Assembly: GCA_030263275.1 (NCBI GenBank)
Contig: SZOR01000095.1
Coordinates: 1-15,986, forward strand
Direction of reading: 5' to 3'
Length of the DNA: 15,986 nt
Origin: DSNY01 sp016861185
GTDB lineage: Bacteria; Pseudomonadota; Gammaproteobacteria; Burkholderiales; Burkholderiaceae_F
Positions 6,390 to 13,047 of this stretch are shown here, in pieces. Within the stretch, counting starts at the first letter, position 1. Each line of letters begins with the position of its first letter. The notes under the pieces were generated by a model, which saw only the letters and a list, made by a program, of their open reading frames with translations, ran no database searches and had not been told where the DNA came from. The position numbers and the translations under genes are program-made.

Positions 6390-8069
6390 CTACGCGTGGC
6401 GCTCGTCGTGCTTGAACAGCAGCGGCTGCTCGGCGCCGAGCACGCGCGTCTTCGACAGCACGCCGGCGGACTCCAGGATCGGGTAGGCGATCGAGCAGAA
6501 CAGCGAGTTGATGCGCTTGAAGTCCGCCAGCAGATCCAGGTGCAGCGAGCTCGTCTCGATCGACTGCGGCGTGTTGCCCGACAGCCGCTGCAGATGGCTG
6601 TCGGCGTAGCGCATCTCCAGTTCGCGGAACGCGACTTTCTCCGCCATCAACTGCTGCGCCGACTTGAAGTCGCCGTTCAGGAACACCGCGATCGCCAGTT
6701 TCAGGTTCGCGAGCAGCCGCGCGTGCAGGTGCTCGATCTCCTGCATGCCGGCGTCGGAGAACGACAGCCCGAGCTGGATCTTGCGTTCGGCGATGTCGAT
6801 CAGCACGCGCTCGATGATGTCACCGACGTGCTCCATGTTGATCGTGAACTGGATGATGTCGGTCCAGCGCTTCGATTCGCGCTCCTCGAGCGCCTCGCGG
6901 CTCACCTGCGCCAGATACAGCTTGATCGCGGTATACAAGCGGTCGATCTCGTCGTCGCGCTTGCGCAGCGATTCGGCGAGCTGGAAGTCGTTGGTCTTCA
7001 GCACCGTCAGCAGGCCGGTCAGCATGTCCTGCACGATGTCGGCGAGCCGGATCGCCTCGCGCGCGGCGCAGCCGATCGCCAGCGCCGGCGTGGCGAGCGC
7101 GGTCGCGTCGAGATGGCGCGGCGTGCCCGGCGTTTCCTTCGCGGCCTCGGCCGGCATCCACGCCTCGACCAGCCGCGCGATCTTCGACACCAGCGGCAGG
7201 AACAGCAGCGCCACGACGAGATTGAACGCCAGATGCATGTTGACGACCATGCGCTGCGGCGTCGGGTCGAGCGCGGCGAGCCATTGCACCGCAAACGGCA
7301 GCAGCGGCAGCGCGATCAGGCAGCCCACCCCCTTGAACAGGAAGTTGCCGAGCGGCACGCGGCGCGTCAGCGGATCGGACTTCAACGTGGTCAGCACGAC
7401 GAGCAGCCCGCTGCCGAGGTTGGCGCCGACGACGATCGCCAGCGCCACCTGCACCGGAATCACGTGCGACGCGGTCAGCGCCGCCGTCAGCAGGACGACC
7501 GCGAGGCTCGAGTAGCACGCGATCGCGAACAGCGCGCCGATCAGCATGTCGAACAGCATGTCGCCGGAGAGCTGCGAGAACAGCACCTTGACGCCGGTCG
7601 CATGCGTCAGCGGCGCGGTGGCCTGCATGATCATCTGCAGCGCGAGGATCATCACGCCGAGCCCGAGCACGATCTTGCCGATCTGGCCGGCGCGTTCGTT
7701 CTTCTTCGACAGGTAGACGATCACGCCGGCGGCGATCAGCAGCGGCGCGAGCCACGACAGGTTCAGCGAAAACACCTGCACCATCAGCGCGGTGCCGACG
7801 TCGGCGCCGAGCATCACCGCGAGCGCCGCGGCCGTGGCGATCGCGCCCTGGCCGACGAAGGTCGAAGTCAGCAGCGCGGTCGCGGTCGAACTCTGCAGCA
7901 GCCCGGTCACGCCGATGCCGGCGAGGAAGGCGGTCGCGCGCCGGCCCACACTGCGCCGCAGGACCTGCCGCAGGTTCGCGCCGGCCACGCGCAGCACGCC
8001 GGTCCGGACGATGTGCGTCCCCCAGACCAGCAGGGCGATCGCGGCGATCAGGTTCAGCAGCGTCTGCAT
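6390..8069 (-). CDS. Na+/phosphate cotransporter family protein (PNaS) with C-terminal PhoU-like domain
   Basis: A 559-residue inner-membrane protein of the Na/Pi cotransporter family (NptA/YjbB type). The first family repeat is clear: LLQSSTATALLTSTFVGQG (residues 57-75; QSSTATA 59-65) followed by MLGADVGTALMVQ. The second repeat is IACYSSLAVVLLTAALTAS (182-200), with Tyr where the family usually has Gln, then VVGANLGSGLLVVL. Membrane helices fill about residues 1-320. From ~330 to the end is a helical PhoU-like domain (for example LRKRDDEIDRLYTAIKLYL, FTINMEHVGDIIERVLIDI). E. coli YjbB with this architecture exports phosphate, so here it may expel the phosphate released from phosphonates. 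ATG 8069 follows a GGAAG Shine-Dalgarno-like sequence. The 86-base gap to phnY holds only a weak imperfect hairpin (8125-8146). Confidence 0.9.
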   Translation of the reverse strand: MQTLLNLIAAIALLVWGTHIVRTGVLRVAGANLRQVLRRSVGRRATAFLAGIGVTGLLQSSTATALLTSTFVGQGAIATAAALAVMLGADVGTALMVQVFSLNLSWLAPLLIAAGVIVYLSKKNERAGQIGKIVLGLGVMILALQMIMQATAPLTHATGVKVLFSQLSGDMLFDMLIGALFAIACYSSLAVVLLTAALTASHVIPVQVALAIVVGANLGSGLLVVLTTLKSDPLTRRVPLGNFLFKGVGCLIALPLLPFAVQWLAALDPTPQRMVVNMHLAFNLVVALLFLPLVSKIARLVEAWMPAEAAKETPGTPRHLDATALATPALAIGCAAREAIRLADIVQDMLTGLLTVLKTNDFQLAESLRKRDDEIDRLYTAIKLYLAQVSREALEERESKRWTDIIQFTINMEHVGDIIERVLIDIAERKIQLGLSFSDAGMQEIEHLHARLLANLKLAIAVFLNGDFKSAQQLMAEKVAFRELEMRYADSHLQRLSGNTPQSIETSSLHLDLLADFKRINSLFCSIAYPILESAGVLSKTRVLGAEQPLLFKHDERHA

Positions 8070-8155
8070 TTCTTCCGAGGGTTATTGCCCTTCGCAGTAG
8101 ATCTCCGAAACGATGAGTCGCGCCGGCGGGCAATTCCTTGCTCGCCGCGCGCGCG

Positions 8156-9595
8156 TCAGAACGGGATCGAGTAAGTCTTCGTGTTGGTGAACGACTTCAT
8201 CGCCTCCAGCACGCCTTCCTTGTACCCCAGGCCGGAATCCTTGATCCCTCCAAAAGGCGTCAGTTCGAGCCGGTATCCCGGGACCTCGCGCACGTTGACC
8301 GTGCCGACGTGCAGCTCCTGCACGAAGCGGGTCACGTAGTCGAGGCGGTTCGTGCATACAGCAGAAGACAGCCCGTAGGCGGTGGAGTTCGCGATCCGGA
8401 TCGCTTCGTCGATGTCGGCAAAGCGGATCACCGGCGACACCGGCCCGAACGTCTCCGTCTTCACGACCCGCATCTCGGGCGACACGCGGTCGATCACCGT
8501 CGGCGCGTACAGCGCGCCGCGCCGGACGTGGCCGGCGAGCAGCCGCGCGCCCTGCGCAATCGCCTCGTCCACCCGCGCTTCGAACTCGCGCGCCGCGGCC
8601 TCGTCGATCACCGTACCCATGTCGGTCGCCGGATCGAGCGGATCGCCGTACTTCACGGCCTTCGTCTTCTGGACCAGCCGCTCGACGAAACGGTCGGCGA
8701 CGCGCTCGTGCACCAGCATCCGCTTGACCGCCGTGCAGCGCTGGCCCGAGTTCTTGTACGAACCCGACGCGGCGAGCGCGGCCGCTTCCTCGACGTCGGC
8801 GTCCTCCATCACGATCAGCGGGTCGTTGCCGCCGAGTTCGAGCACCTGCCGCTTGTAGACGGCGCGCGCGGCGATGTGCTTGCCGACCGCTACGCCGCCG
8901 GTGAACGTCACGAGATCGACGTCGGGGTTCGTCAGCAGTTCGTCGGCGATCTCTTTCGGATCGCCGGTGACGACCGACAGCATCTCGGGCGGCAGCCCCG
9001 CCTCGTACAGCACGTCGGCGAGCACGTAGGCGGCGAGCGGCGTCTTTTCGCTCGGCTTCACGATGATCCGGTTGTTGGTCGCGACGGCGGGCGCGACCTT
9101 GTGGATCACCTGGTTCAGCGGGTGGTTGAACGGCGTGATCGCGCTGATCGCGCCGAGCAGCGGCTCGCGCAGCGTGTAGACCTTGCGGCTCTTGCCGTGC
9201 GGCGTCAGGTCGCACGAGAAGACCTGGCCGTCGTCGACCAGTGCCTGGTTGGCCGCGAACAGCAGCACGTCGGAGGCACGCCCGACCTCGTACAGGGTGT
9301 CCTTCAGGCATAGCCCGGATTCGAGCGTGATCAGCCGCGCGATCTCGTCGCGCCGCGCGGCGATCAGTTCCCCCGCGCGCATCAGGATCCGGTAGCGGTC
9401 GTGGCGCGTCAGCTTGCTGCGATAGTTCTTCGCGATGCGCAGCGCCTCGCGTACCTGTTCGACGGTCGCCAGCGGCACGGTCGCGACGACTTCGCCGGTG
9501 TACGGATAGCGCACCTCGAAGCTGCGCTCGCCCGCGACCTTGCGCCCGGCGATGCGCAGCGCTTCGTGCCTGATGGGTGCGGTCGGAGCGTTCAC
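8156..9595 (-). CDS. phnY: Phosphonoacetaldehyde dehydrogenase (aldehyde dehydrogenase superfamily)
   Basis: A 479-residue NAD(P)-dependent aldehyde dehydrogenase. Counting from GTG 9595: the Rossmann-region motif TPFNHPLNQ with N157, VKPSEKTPL (179-187), FTGGVAVGKHIA (231-242), general-base E253 in LELGGNDPL, and nucleophile C287 in NSGQRCTAV. Arg directly before the Cys agrees with what is described for PhnY, where an arginine there binds the phosphonate. PhnY oxidises phosphonoacetaldehyde to phosphonoacetate, the substrate of the phosphonoacetate hydrolase encoded just upstream; this pairing is the strongest reason for the specific name. GTG 9595 is preferred over an in-frame GTG at 9613, which lies inside a palindromic repeat; both lack a clear Shine-Dalgarno sequence. 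The enzyme is cytosolic. A related aldehyde specificity cannot be ruled out from sequence alone. Confidence 0.9.
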   Translation of the reverse strand: MNAPTAPIRHEALRIAGRKVAGERSFEVRYPYTGEVVATVPLATVEQVREALRIAKNYRSKLTRHDRYRILMRAGELIAARRDEIARLITLESGLCLKDTLYEVGRASDVLLFAANQALVDDGQVFSCDLTPHGKSRKVYTLREPLLGAISAITPFNHPLNQVIHKVAPAVATNNRIIVKPSEKTPLAAYVLADVLYEAGLPPEMLSVVTGDPKEIADELLTNPDVDLVTFTGGVAVGKHIAARAVYKRQVLELGGNDPLIVMEDADVEEAAALAASGSYKNSGQRCTAVKRMLVHERVADRFVERLVQKTKAVKYGDPLDPATDMGTVIDEAAAREFEARVDEAIAQGARLLAGHVRRGALYAPTVIDRVSPEMRVVKTETFGPVSPVIRFADIDEAIRIANSTAYGLSSAVCTNRLDYVTRFVQELHVGTVNVREVPGYRLELTPFGGIKDSGLGYKEGVLEAMKSFTNTKTYSIPF

Positions 9596-9608
9596 GGGCT
9601 TTGGACTA

Positions 9609-9679
9609 ACCACCGAGACACGGAGAACACCGAGGAAAAGACGAACAGCACTTCTCGCTGCTCTCGGTGTCTCGGTGGT
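9609..9679. repeat. Palindromic dispersed repeat between phnA and phnY
   Basis: Inverted arms of 17 bp with one mismatch lie at 9609-9625 (ACCACCGAGACACGGAG) and 9663-9679, around a 37-base centre. When translated, this type of repeat gives NHRDTENTEE-like peptides, a string I know from many proteobacterial genomes, where it marks an intergenic MITE-like element. It lies inside the operon, so the transcript would form a long hairpin between the hydrolase and dehydrogenase genes. Confidence 0.8.
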
Positions 9680-9698
9680 GAAAACGTCATTTCGCGTC

Positions 9699-10910
9699 TT
9701 ACTGCGCGTGATTCAACGCGAGGTCGAAAGCATCGAAGTTACGCCACCTGCGCTTGCTGTCCAATCCCTGCACGCACCGGTTGACAATCAGCGGCACGCG
9801 CTGCTCGGAGATGCCGCCGTGCGAGCGCAGCGGCAGTTCGAGCTGGGTCAGGTCGTGGCGCGACACGGAGGTGCCCAGCACGACGCTGCGCTCGGACACG
9901 ACGACCAGATCGCCGATGCGGTCGGCCGGCAGCTCGAAGCGCGCCGCCGCCTCTTCGCGGCTGGCGACGACTTCGATGCCCGGGATCTCGCGCAGCCGCC
10001 CCATCACGCCGTAGGCCGCGTCGGGGGGCAGGTAGATCGTCGCGAACGATCCCAGCGCGCCGTGATGGACGACGTACGGATCGGTGATCGGCAGGATCAC
10101 GCGCGCGCGGCCGGCGCCGAGCCAGCCGTCGAGCAGATCCTGCAGGTAGATCACGTTGGGGCTGGCGTCGAGCCTGGTTTTCGCGTTCATGCCGTGGTCG
10201 GCGGTCAACGCGACCACCGCGCCCAGCGCGTCGAGCTTGGCGAGATACCGGTCCATCATCGCGTAGAAGCGGTTCGCGTCGGGATCGCCGGGCGCGTGCT
10301 TGTGCTGCACGTAGTCGGTCGTCGACAGGTACAGCACGTCGGGCCGGCGCGTCTCGAGCAGCTTCACGCCGGCGGCGAAGACGAACTCCGACAACTCCGC
10401 GCTGTAGACCGACGGCACCGGCATGCCCACCAGCGGCAGCACGCCGTCGATGCCGTTTTCGGCGACCGTCGCCTGGTCGGCCTTCTCCGACGAGAAGCAG
10501 ATGCCGCGCATCCCGTGACCGAGGAGTTTGCGCAGCTTGTCCTTGGCCGTGACGACCGCGACCGACTTGCCGGCGTCGGCCAGCCGCGCGAGCAGCGTCG
10601 GCGCGCGCAGCCACTTCGGGTCGTTCATCATCACTTCGCTGCCGGTCGACGCGTCGTACAGGTAGTTGCCGCAGATGCCGTGCACCGAAGGCGGCGCCCC
10701 GGTGACGATCGACAGGTTGTTCGGATTCGTGAAGCTCGGCACGACGCAGTCGGCGACGAGCGCCGTGCCTTCGGCGAGCCAGCGCTTCATCGTCGGCATC
10801 TGCCCGGCGGCCACCGCCTGCGCGATGTAGTCGGGCTCGCAGCCGTCCACGCAGATCACGACGGTCGGCTGTTTCGGCATCGCATAGTGCCGGCCGTTGA
10901 CTTGCAGCAT
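9699..10910 (-). CDS. phnA: Phosphonoacetate hydrolase
   Basis: A 403-residue alkaline-phosphatase-superfamily enzyme that splits the C-P bond of phosphonoacetate to acetate and phosphate using two Zn ions. Visible motifs: VVICVDGCEPDYI with metal ligand D22, VPSFTNPNNLSIVTG with nucleophile T61 followed by APPSVHGICGNYLYD, TTDYVQHKHAPGDP with D199 and H203, LTADHGMNAK with D238-H239, and LRSHGGISEQRVPL with H364. These are the complete set of metal ligands expected for PhnA, and the DGCEP and HGICGNY strings are characteristic of it within the superfamily. ATG 10910 follows AAGGGG at 8-base spacing and begins three bases after the regulator's stop. An internal ATG at 10880 would lose the conserved VNGRHY beginning. 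It acts in the cytosol on the product of PhnY. Confidence 0.95.
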   Translation of the reverse strand: MLQVNGRHYAMPKQPTVVICVDGCEPDYIAQAVAAGQMPTMKRWLAEGTALVADCVVPSFTNPNNLSIVTGAPPSVHGICGNYLYDASTGSEVMMNDPKWLRAPTLLARLADAGKSVAVVTAKDKLRKLLGHGMRGICFSSEKADQATVAENGIDGVLPLVGMPVPSVYSAELSEFVFAAGVKLLETRRPDVLYLSTTDYVQHKHAPGDPDANRFYAMMDRYLAKLDALGAVVALTADHGMNAKTRLDASPNVIYLQDLLDGWLGAGRARVILPITDPYVVHHGALGSFATIYLPPDAAYGVMGRLREIPGIEVVASREEAAARFELPADRIGDLVVVSERSVVLGTSVSRHDLTQLELPLRSHGGISEQRVPLIVNRCVQGLDSKRRWRNFDAFDLALNHAQ

Positions 10911-10913
10911 CGT

Positions 10914-11636
10914 CTAGCCCCTTCGTCCGGCGCGCGCGCGCGCCGGGGCGGAGCGCACCGCCTCGCCCTTGAGCATGCGCTCCTTGCTTTCGATCACGTG
11001 CTCGTACATCGCGCGGCCGGCGGCTTCGGCGTCGCCCGAAGCGATCGCCTTCAGGATCTGCCGGTGCTCGGCGACCGAATGCGGCAGCACGCCGCGGTCG
11101 TTCAGGTTGCGGCGGCGGAACAGCGCGAGCTCCTTGACCAGCTTGCGGTAGATGGCGGCGAGCTTGCGGTTGCCGGCGAACTCCACGAGCGCGTCGTGGA
11201 ACTGCAGGTTCAGCAGGTGGTAGGCGTCGACGTCGCCGCTTTTGGCCGCGGCCTCCATGCGGTCGACGATCGCGCGCGCCTTCTTCGACTGCTCGGGCGT
11301 GATCGAGGTCGCGAGCCTGCGGCCGATCAGCTCGTCCATCGCGGCGCGCAGGTCGTAGATCTCGACCGCCTCGTCGAGCGGGATGTCGCGCACGAAGACG
11401 CCGCGGTTCTTCTCCTGCCGCACGAGGCCCGCTTCCTCGAGCATGCGGAAGGCCTCGCGGATCGGGCCGCGCGAGATGCCGAGCCGCTCGGACAGCCACG
11501 CTTCGGTGAGCTTCGCGCCGGGCGCGATTTCGCCGGCGAGGATCATGCGTTCGATCTCCTGCTGCGCGGCGCTCGACAGCGACGCGGTGCGCAGCAGCGC
11601 GATCGTCGGATGCGGGATCACGTGAGAGTCGGGCAT
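10914..11636 (-). CDS. GntR-family transcriptional regulator (FCD subfamily), phosphonate utilisation
   Basis: A 240-residue regulator. The winged helix-turn-helix covers about residues 24-84 (IERMILAGEIAPGAKL, LSERLGISRGPIREAFRMLEEAGLV, then the wing NRGVFVRDI). The FCD ligand domain covers about 90-220, with likely metal ligands H147 (FHDAL), H191 (AEHRQIL) and H213 (YEHVIE). The tail is Arg/Ala-rich. Its position at the head of the phnA-phnY operon and divergent to the AEP importer matches the phosphonate-associated GntR regulators of Burkholderia. ATG 11636 has no Shine-Dalgarno sequence, and the best promoter would start transcription at or next to the A of ATG, suggesting a leaderless mRNA. 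The palindrome at 11663-11676 overlaps that promoter and is the likely operator, so autoregulation is expected. The effector may be AEP, phosphonoacetaldehyde or phosphonoacetate. Confidence 0.92.
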   Translation of the reverse strand: MPDSHVIPHPTIALLRTASLSSAAQQEIERMILAGEIAPGAKLTEAWLSERLGISRGPIREAFRMLEEAGLVRQEKNRGVFVRDIPLDEAVEIYDLRAAMDELIGRRLATSITPEQSKKARAIVDRMEAAAKSGDVDAYHLLNLQFHDALVEFAGNRKLAAIYRKLVKELALFRRRNLNDRGVLPHSVAEHRQILKAIASGDAEAAGRAMYEHVIESKERMLKGEAVRSAPARARAGRRG

Positions 11637-11642
11637 GCGGCG

Positions 11643-11671
11643 AGTCTATCGCCGTCCGGATGGATTGTCGA
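11643..11671 (-). promoter_or_regulatory. Promoter of the GntR-phnA operon
   Basis: On the minus strand, TCGACA (11671-11666, five of six to the -35 consensus), a 17-base spacer, then TAGACT (11648-11643, four of six to the -10). The -10 ends only six bases before the ATG at 11636, so transcription should begin at or beside the start codon. The -35 lies inside the palindromic operator. Confidence 0.6.
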
Positions 11672-11676
11672 CAATC
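11663..11676. promoter_or_regulatory. Palindromic operator, probably for the GntR regulator
   Basis: GATTGTCGACAATC is a perfect 14-bp palindrome in the divergent control region. It resembles the TTGTCNACAA-like sites of FCD-type GntR proteins. It covers the -35 of the minus promoter and lies 12 bases upstream of the -35 of the plus promoter, so one bound dimer could control both operons. Confidence 0.65.
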
Positions 11677-11688
11677 TGCAAAAAACAA

Positions 11689-11718
11689 TTGACACGAAAT
11701 TTCGGCGCTGCGTAGACT
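11689..11718 (+). promoter_or_regulatory. Promoter of the AEP transporter operon
   Basis: A perfect -35 TTGACA (11689-11694), an 18-base spacer and TAGACT (11713-11718) as -10, the same -10 as the divergent promoter. An A-rich tract (about 11680-11688) lies just upstream like an UP element. The spacer contains the perfect palindrome CGAAATTTCG (11695-11704), a possible second operator. The start would be near 11725, giving a leader of about 190 bases. Confidence 0.7.
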
Positions 11719-11730
11719 GGCCCGCCATAA

Positions 11731-11758
11731 GAGATGCCGAAGGCGAGATGCCGCAGGC
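11731..11758 (+). repeat. Tandem 14-base repeat at the start of the transporter leader
   Basis: GAGATGCCGAAGGC (11731-11744) is followed directly by GAGATGCCGCAGGC (11745-11758), one mismatch. It lies just after the predicted transcription start. It could be a binding site for a regulator or an RNA-binding protein, or merely a small duplication. Confidence 0.6.
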
Positions 11759-11799
11759 ACAGGAGACGCGATCGCGCCGGCGCGCGGCAGGGCTTCGCT

Positions 11800-11890
11800 G
11801 GGGCCCGCGGTCACCGGTCGGTCACGCAGGACGGTTAGCTTCGCGGGCTGCCGGCGCTGGTCGTCGACGCGGCCGCACCGCGGGGTCCCC
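11800..11890 (+). other. Long-range stem in the transporter leader
   Basis: GGGGCCCGCGG (11800-11810) can pair with 11878-11890 over 11 bp with a two-base bulge, closing a domain of ~67 bases that includes the short direct repeat GGTCAC. The stem ends 16 bases before the ribosome binding site. It may be a regulatory leader structure; a GC-rich chance fold is possible. Confidence 0.35.
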
Positions 11891-11906
11891 TCATGATGCG
11901 TACAAC

Positions 11907-11913
11907 AAGGAGG
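11907..11913 (+). promoter_or_regulatory. Strong ribosome binding site of the binding-protein gene
   Basis: AAGGAGG at 11907-11913, five bases before ATG 11919, is the best Shine-Dalgarno sequence in the window. It fixes this start against an in-frame ATG at 11748 that would place the signal peptide far from the N-terminus. Confidence 0.9.
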
Positions 11914-11918
11914 AGTTC

Positions 11919-12947
11919 ATGAAGTTCCGCAATCCGGCGCTCGGCGTGCTGTGCGCCTTCGCCCTTTCGCTCGCCGCCACCGGGGCAGCGGCGCAGAAGA
12001 CCCAGCTCACGGTCTACACCGCACTCGAAACCGACCAGTTGAAGGCATACAAGGACGGCTTCGAGAAGGCGAATCCGAACATCGAGATCGTCTGGGTGCG
12101 CGACTCGACCGGGGTGATCACCGCCAAGCTGCTCGCCGAGAAGTCGAACCCGCGCGCCGACGTCGTCATGGGCGTGGCGGCGACCAGCATGGCGATCTTC
12201 GACGCCGAGGGCATGCTGCAGCCGTACGCGCCCAAGGGGCTCGAGCGGATCGCGCCGCAGTACCGCGACCCGAAGAACCCGCCCGCCTGGGTCGGCATGG
12301 ACGTGTGGGGCGCGACCATCTGCTTCAACACGGTGGAAGCGGGCAAGCGCAACATCCCGAAGCCCGAGACGTGGAAGGATCTGACCAAGCCCGTCTACAA
12401 GGGGCAGATCGTGATGCCGCATCCGGCCTCCAGCGGCACCGGCTTCTTCGACGTCTCCGCCTGGCTGCAACTGTGGGGTGAAGCCGAAGGCTGGAAATAC
12501 ATGGACGCCCTGCACGAGAACATCGCGCAATACATGCACTCGGGCTCGCGGCCGTGCGCGGCGGCGGCCAACGGCGAGTACGTCGTCGGCATCTCGTTCG
12601 AGTACCGCGCCAACCGCGAGAAGGCGCAGGGCAAGCCGATCGAACTGGTGTTCCCGAAGGAAGGGCTCGGTTGGGACCTCGAAGCGATCGGCATCCACAA
12701 GGGCACCAAGAACCTCGCCGCCGCGCAGCGGCTGCTCGACTGGGCGATCTCCGACGAGGCGATGGGGCTGTACGCGAACAACTTCGCGATCGTCGCGGTG
12801 CCGGCGCTGAACAAGCCGCTGCCGAACGTGCCGGCCGATTACGGCACGCGGCTCGTGAAGAACGACTTCGCGTGGGCCGCGAAGAACCGCGACCGCATCC
12901 TGAAGGAGTGGAGCAAGCGCTACGAGAGCAAGGCTGCTCCGAAGTGA
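11919..12947 (+). CDS. aepX: 2-aminoethylphosphonate ABC transporter, periplasmic binding protein (AepX/PhnS-like)
   Basis: A 342-residue exported protein. A signal peptide is evident: Lys/Arg start (MKFR), hydrophobic core to residue ~21, and cleavage after AAA at A25 (GAAA/QKTQ). The mature part begins TQLTVYTALETDQLKAYKDGFEK, the standard opening of the iron(III)/AEP-type binding-protein family, followed by RADVVMGVAATSMAIFD, WGATICFNT and MPHPASSGTGFFDVSAWL. The last segment is typical of the AEP-binding branch, as opposed to iron-binding relatives, which carry paired tyrosines near the C-terminus; here the C-terminal region has YANNFAIVAVPALNKPLP. Divergence from a phosphonate operon supports AEP as ligand. 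It is the first gene of the importer operon. The hairpins after its stop would favour its expression over the membrane components, as is usual for binding proteins. Confidence 0.9.
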   Translation: MKFRNPALGVLCAFALSLAATGAAAQKTQLTVYTALETDQLKAYKDGFEKANPNIEIVWVRDSTGVITAKLLAEKSNPRADVVMGVAATSMAIFDAEGMLQPYAPKGLERIAPQYRDPKNPPAWVGMDVWGATICFNTVEAGKRNIPKPETWKDLTKPVYKGQIVMPHPASSGTGFFDVSAWLQLWGEAEGWKYMDALHENIAQYMHSGSRPCAAAANGEYVVGISFEYRANREKAQGKPIELVFPKEGLGWDLEAIGIHKGTKNLAAAQRLLDWAISDEAMGLYANNFAIVAVPALNKPLPNVPADYGTRLVKNDFAWAAKNRDRILKEWSKRYESKAAPK

Positions 12948-12951
12948 CGTT

Positions 12952-13022
12952 ATTCCGGACGCTCGCGCGCCGGAATGACTCGCCGCGTTGGAGCCGGCCG
13001 CGCTGCGGCGGCTCAACGCGGC
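12952..13022 (+). other. Two hairpins between binding-protein and ATPase genes
   Basis: The 100-base gap holds a 7-bp perfect stem (ATTCCGG 12952-12958 with 12970-12976) and a larger hairpin whose outer 9-bp stem joins 12982-12990 (GCCGCGTTG) to 13014-13022, continuing inward past a one-base bulge (AGCC/GGCT, then GCCGC/GCGGC). No T-run follows. Such structures commonly protect the 3' end of binding-protein mRNA and reduce read-through. Confidence 0.7.
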
Positions 13023-13047
13023 GCTCTACTGCGGGTAATGTGCAGGC

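Noticed and set aside
5859..8174. Long open frame on the + strand opposite the oxygenase and phosphate-carrier genes
   Set aside because: Its product is a low-complexity Arg/Gln/His/Asp/Val mix, the usual shadow of GC-rich genes on the other strand, which carry clear family motifs.
9596..9613. GTG 9613 as the start of phnY
   Set aside because: It lies within the arm of a dispersed palindromic repeat and adds only six residues; GTG 9595 is preferred, though neither has a clear ribosome site.
11734..11838. Upstream 34-codon frame in the importer leader
   Set aside because: Arg-rich product without a ribosome site; not enough to call a leader peptide.
11748..11918. In-frame N-terminal extension of the AEP-binding protein
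   Set aside because: It would bury the signal peptide behind ~57 Arg/Gly-rich residues, and AAGGAGG before ATG 11919 fixes the start.
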